From Argopecten irradians (Eukaryota; Mollusca; Bivalvia; Pectinida; Pectinidae): a stretch of 64,000 nucleotides of DNA. The translations under genes and the position numbers were made by a program. The notes under the pieces were generated by a model. The model was not told the DNA's origin. It searched no databases and was given only the letters and a program-made list of their open reading frames with translations. How positions within the stretch are numbered: position 1 is the first letter of the stretch; each line of letters opens with the position of its first letter. The stretch covers positions 18,415,255 to 18,479,254 of the forward strand of contig NC_091138.1 of NCBI RefSeq assembly GCF_041381155.1. The letters run 5' to 3'. This document shows positions 60,134-64,000 of the stretch, one piece after another.

Positions 60134-62099
60134 AATAAATAAATCCAACATTACCATTAACCATAACAGTGCAGTAATGTGGTAATTCAAGGATATATGT
60201 AGGTCGATTAGTTGGGTATAGGATGTAGATAATTATGCAAAATTAGATATCATGATTCCAGAAAAAAAAAGATCCAAATAGAGTAGGATTGAAATGATTG
60301 CCATAATACTGGAAGAGCAATGCTGGTGATACCGTTATATATTTACATTTACTCGTCACTTCTACATAAACTAACCAAGGCAAAGTGAAGTATATGACGA
60401 TATAACTAACACACAAAACGTGACCATTATGACGTCACTAATGTTGACGTGGTGGCGTTAACTAATCACCGTCAAAATGGCTGTTCCGTCTTGTGGATTA
60501 AATCGTCGTTGATAAACAGTTTTTCTGGTCTAGCTCAAATAATGTTAATGCAGAAATCCTAAAATGAGTTGATAATGTGAATATAATCATTAAACTATCG
60601 CATTATGATATGATTGTCTGCAAAGCTCTGGCATCTATATAGACCATACATGCCATAGGAAGACAGTTTAATGCTTAAATAATTTTTCAGTATCCTAATG
60701 TAAACGTGGACATATTCGCGGGTGGTTAACTTCGTGATTTCCTTCAGTAAACTATACGTGGGGTTATTATCTAATGACATTCGCGTTAAGTAGGGTCTTT
60801 CGCTATCTAATGACATTCGTGTAAATTATGAAAAAAGTTAGTTTTCTCTTTGATTCCTGTTTGACCTTAGATTTTTATGGACGGTGTATAGTATGAATGT
60901 TGTATTAAAATCTGAATACATAACATTCAGGATACTACTTATTAACGTCAACTGTCCCGTAAGTCTGACCAATTTGACCTATGTTTTATACATACCTGCC
61001 GAACAGCGACCCGTAAACACCTGGACGCGGTAACAGCTGTCGGTCAGTCTTTTGTTCAAAAAGGTTAAGGTATTGCCTGTATATATACATGTATGTTCTT
61101 TATTTGCCAATGCAAGTCATCGTATATCGGCTTATCGGCCGAGATAAAGTCTGGAATACAAAACAATTGTTTTATAAATCACTTGCATGCCAAATGGATA
61201 AATAGGATAAATATAAATAGGTAAAATTCGTTCTTATCTGCCATTAATTAAGTGCTTGATTAAAAAACAAAAACAAATCGGAATGTGTTGCTAATTCGCC
61301 TTCATAACGTCATTTTATCGTAAAGTTACAAAACTTTACGTGTGTGGAAAATGTTCGCGATCGAGCGAGCTTCACGTAATTAGCATAAATTTCCCTCTTA
61401 CGTAAATGTCCACATTTACAGTATTCCGTCTTTGCATATTCAAGAGTTATCGGTCGTTGTGGCAAGGAACTTATAGTGATGTCATGTTCAAGAGTTATCA
61501 GTCGTTGTGGCAAGGAACTTATAGTGATGTCATGTTCAAGCGTAACGTCATATGTCAGAGAAAATAGCTTGAGTTTAACTTACAAAACATGACGTCAGAA
61601 TGGATACATTATATTAAGGAAAATAAGTCAGTGATATACAAAAACGGAGTCAAATGTACAAAGATAATTTATTCATGTAGGCACAAATCCTTTATCAAAG
61701 GAAGCCCAAGAACCCGTAGTGAGTGAACATCAGATCACTCCAGATATTGAAAAGACCACAAGAAAGGAACCTACGTAAGTTATGAGTAAGACTGGCGTCC
61801 ATATCAGAACACTAAAAAGAGCGTGAAAGTTTCAGCAAGACATTTTGAGCCTATAGAAACGTAAAAACAACAGATGGAGAAAAAAAAAGGTTTAATACAA
61901 TGTTTGTACGTCAGACAGTGTCAAGGGAATAGCGGCCAGATTATAGATACATTTTTAATTTGCTGACACCTGGTGTCAGCGAAATAAAATCACAAAATAG
62001 GACATTGCAGTATATTAGCTGAGATTGGATACCATCAAGGCAAGAAATGCATATGTTACCAATAGATATGAGATGAAACAGCCAAAGCGCAGATCGATG
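60134..62099. other. Upstream of gene D
   Basis: Mostly unassigned AT-rich DNA with a short tandem repeat at 61439. A 73-codon minus frame at 60595-60816 shows no recognised domain. Confidence 0.5.
61439..61541. repeat. 48-bp tandem repeat, two copies
   Basis: TTCAAGAGTTATCGGTCGTT and GTGGCAAGGAACTTATAGTG, then ATGTCATG, repeated from 61487 with one visible mismatch. A third copy starts at 61535. Confidence 0.88.
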
Positions 62100-62150
62100 G
62101 ATGAGTATACATGTAGTTGGACACTAGAAATAATAGTCTGAGAGAGCAAG
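62100..62150 (+). other. Possible 5' noncoding exon end of gene D
   Basis: GAGAGCAAG followed by a perfect GTAAGT donor at 62151, about 600 bases before the acceptor at 62751. This would be a 5'-UTR intron like that of gene A. The exon's left end cannot be seen. Confidence 0.3.
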
Positions 62151-62221
62151 GTAAGTCAATCCTGTTTGATATGTACACCGGTCATTCAATAACTATTTTG
62201 AGTAATTATATGCTAGGACTT

Positions 62222-62304
62222 CACACACAACACATCTCATACATGGGAGACCGATTTTAGATGAATATTAATTAGATGTTAATTTAATCAACCAACCAAA
62301 CAAC
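62222..62304 (+). mobile_element. SINE R1 3' tail fragment
   Basis: ACAACACATCTCATACATGG to TAATTTAATCAACCAACCAAAC. Diverged. Confidence 0.6.
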
Positions 62305-62762
62305 CATGTGTTTGGGTTGCCATAACTCCTTATTAAGAATGCAATTATCATCCATCCAAATAAGACGGACGGAATTAATGATTTACCAGAAAAATAACAT
62401 GGACTTATGACTTATGACATCATTAGAGTCGACGTAGTGTATACACAACATACGTTGAAGGTTTACATTTCACAGTAGTAAGTAGAATTTTCATCAGAAC
62501 ATGTAAGTCTTTACAGTTTACTGAAGATTGAAATTATAATTATATTTATGTTCGGATTAGGATAAGGTGTCATTGGTAAGGGTGCAACTTCATTAATTTA
62601 TTATAAATTTCTATAGTGTACTATACCATAGTATAGTGATAGTATAAATTGATTAGAGATTCCTAAGAATCTTCCATAGTTTGTTTGCAAGTTGCGTTTC
62701 TTAAGTGTGGTGGTTGTCGATATCAATATGATATCACACTGCTTCTTACAGGAGGAGAAGAA

Positions 62763-63482
62763 ATGTATAAATCAGTGAGACCGTTCCAATGCGGAAGATT
62801 ATGGCTGAGTAACCAACAAAAGCTTCTTACTCCACGTCCTTCATTGCAAAGACAGTCAAGATTCCTACTGATTCAGTCAACACTTTATGGAAAATATGCC
62901 GACCGACGTAGCAGTCGCTATAAACCATGTGGTACCTGGTCGAGGATGTTGACGACACGGAACACCTTAATTGAGAGGTTTCATGGTGATACAGTCTTCA
63001 ACAGTCCGTTCCTCGATTTGACTTTTCCCAGGCTGTCATTCGCCGAGTTTATGTTCCAACGCCTTGATCAACACAAAGACAAAGTTTTGATGGTAAATAG
63101 ATCATAGTGAAACTTTCAATAATTTTCCTTCATATCTCATTGTTAATAGATTAAATTTATATACAGAAAAGTTTAATGTAGGCTAGACATCTACAAGTAT
63201 ATATCTATATAAAGTGCATAGGTCTTGTGACAAAGCCAAAGAAATCTCTGTTATTATTGTGGTATACATTTCAGATTGACAGCACTACAGGTGAAGAGGT
63301 TACTTCCACATCGATAAAGGAGTCGTCTGTACGTGTTGCTAGTGGATTAACACGACTTGGCCTCAGAAAGGGAGACACTTGTCTGATACTGTGTAATAAC
63401 TCGCCATTGTATACGGTTTTCACTTTAGCCTGTGCCGCCCTAGGACTGGTGTTGACCACCGCAAACCCTGCTAGCACTTCAG
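62763..63482 (+). CDS. Gene D: AMP-binding acyl/aryl-CoA ligase-like gene, first two coding exons, truncated by window end
   Basis: Member of the ANL (adenylate-forming) superfamily, closest in feel to animal 4-coumarate-CoA-ligase-like or luciferase-like acyl-CoA synthetases. These make an acyl-adenylate from ATP and then an acyl-CoA. Coding exons: 62763-63092 and 63275-63482, joined phase 0, ending phase 1 before GTAGAG. The start exon follows a good acceptor (CTGCTTCTTACAG ending 62751) with ATG 11 nt later. Exon 1 gives about 65 low-similarity residues rich in Arg, Ser and Gln with few acidic ones (possible organelle-targeting peptide, inferred). It then gives the family-like FNSPFLDLTFP and FAEFMFQRLDQHKDKVLM segments. 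Exon 2 has IDSTTGEE, RVASGLTRLGLRKGD and NNSPLYTVFTLACAALG, typical of the N-terminal subdomain. The ATP-binding P-loop and catalytic lysine regions lie beyond the window. Confidence 0.82.
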
Positions 63483-64000
63483 GTAGAGTAACTCTGGCTC
63501 ATATTTGCTTTGTTGTATTACTTTACAAAATGTTTTCGTAGAATAAGTACCACTTTGTGTTACATGCAACTGTGACTCGTAAACATATGCAAATGAAAAA
63601 TTTTGAAATCAATACCAAACCTTTCATCCATTATTAATCTGCAAGCGTTATACAATGTAAACGGAACTATTTTCACGTATGGCTTTTTCGCTTCGTCACC
63701 GTTCAAACTGTTCTTCACTTGCCAATAGGTTTGCGCATAGATCAAAATCGAAATAAGAAAAAAACATCAACGTCGTGAATATTTTTGTTTCACATTTGAT
63801 GCTTTGTAATGTGTAACATACCAGTTTCCCAAAATGTCCTGCATTCACACAGTTTTCTTCGTTGCGTTTTAAAAGTTATTCTTATACAAAATATGGCAGT
63901 AATTTAAAGAAATTGTCTTGATATAGTTTGATACTTTTTGAGTTCGTTGTTCTATAGGCGAATTAGCAAGACAATTGCTACACTCAAAAACGTAGGCCAT
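63483..64000 (+). other. Gene D intron 2, runs off the window
   Basis: Begins at GTAGAG after exon 2 of gene D. No further ligase exon is seen before the edge. Confidence 0.6.

Overview
The window is eukaryotic nuclear DNA, AT-rich, intron-rich and crowded with retroposons. Short exons with matching phases, GT/AG borders, tRNA-derived SINEs and protein similarity all point to a lophotrochozoan animal. My best guess is a bivalve mollusc, possibly a scallop; this comes from the style of the repeats and proteins, not from a search.

The backbone is a tandem cluster of SLC5-family sodium/solute symporter genes, most like the sodium-coupled monocarboxylate transporters SLC5A8/SLC5A12, all on the plus strand. 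Gene A (coding 8027-31383) and gene C (coding 41537-57789) each reconstruct as 15 coding exons with uninterrupted frames, giving 645 and 619 residues. Twelve of the fifteen exons have identical lengths and all junction phases agree, so A and C are tandem duplicates. Between them, at 34553-34924, lies an intact extra copy of coding exon 1 (B) with a good donor but no later exons that I could find. It is either an alternative first exon of gene C or the relic of a partial duplication. At the right edge the first two coding exons of an AMP-binding acyl/aryl-CoA ligase-like gene (D, from 62763) run out of the window.

Layout: 1-7490 is repeats and unassigned DNA (SINE copies, a LINE 3' fragment, a tandem-repeat element ending in a hairpin, a tRNA-like SINE head). 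7500-31383 is gene A with a TATA-like box, a 5' noncoding exon, and long introns carrying SINEs, a TTAA-bounded MITE, a Helitron-like element and a decayed BEL/Pao gag fragment. 31384-34552 is 3' flank and unassigned. 34553-41536 holds exon B, a LINE fragment and a large foldback repeat. 41537-57789 is gene C, whose introns hold SINEs, a second hairpin-ended element, a 29-bp minisatellite and a Crypton-like recombinase fragment. 57790-62751 is 3' flank (MITE, tRNA-SINE with an 11-bp target duplication) and the upstream region of gene D.

The most unusual features sit around exon 7 of the two transporters. In gene C about nineteen copies of a 29-bp unit, each carrying a full 3' splice site plus the first bases of the exon, lie just before the true exon. 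In gene A the 3' end of the same exon plus its donor is present three times in 58-bp units. Functionally the window is a membrane-transport locus (Na+-driven uptake of small carboxylates or related solutes) beside an unrelated CoA-ligase gene. No virus, CRISPR, rRNA gene or convincing functional tRNA gene was seen.
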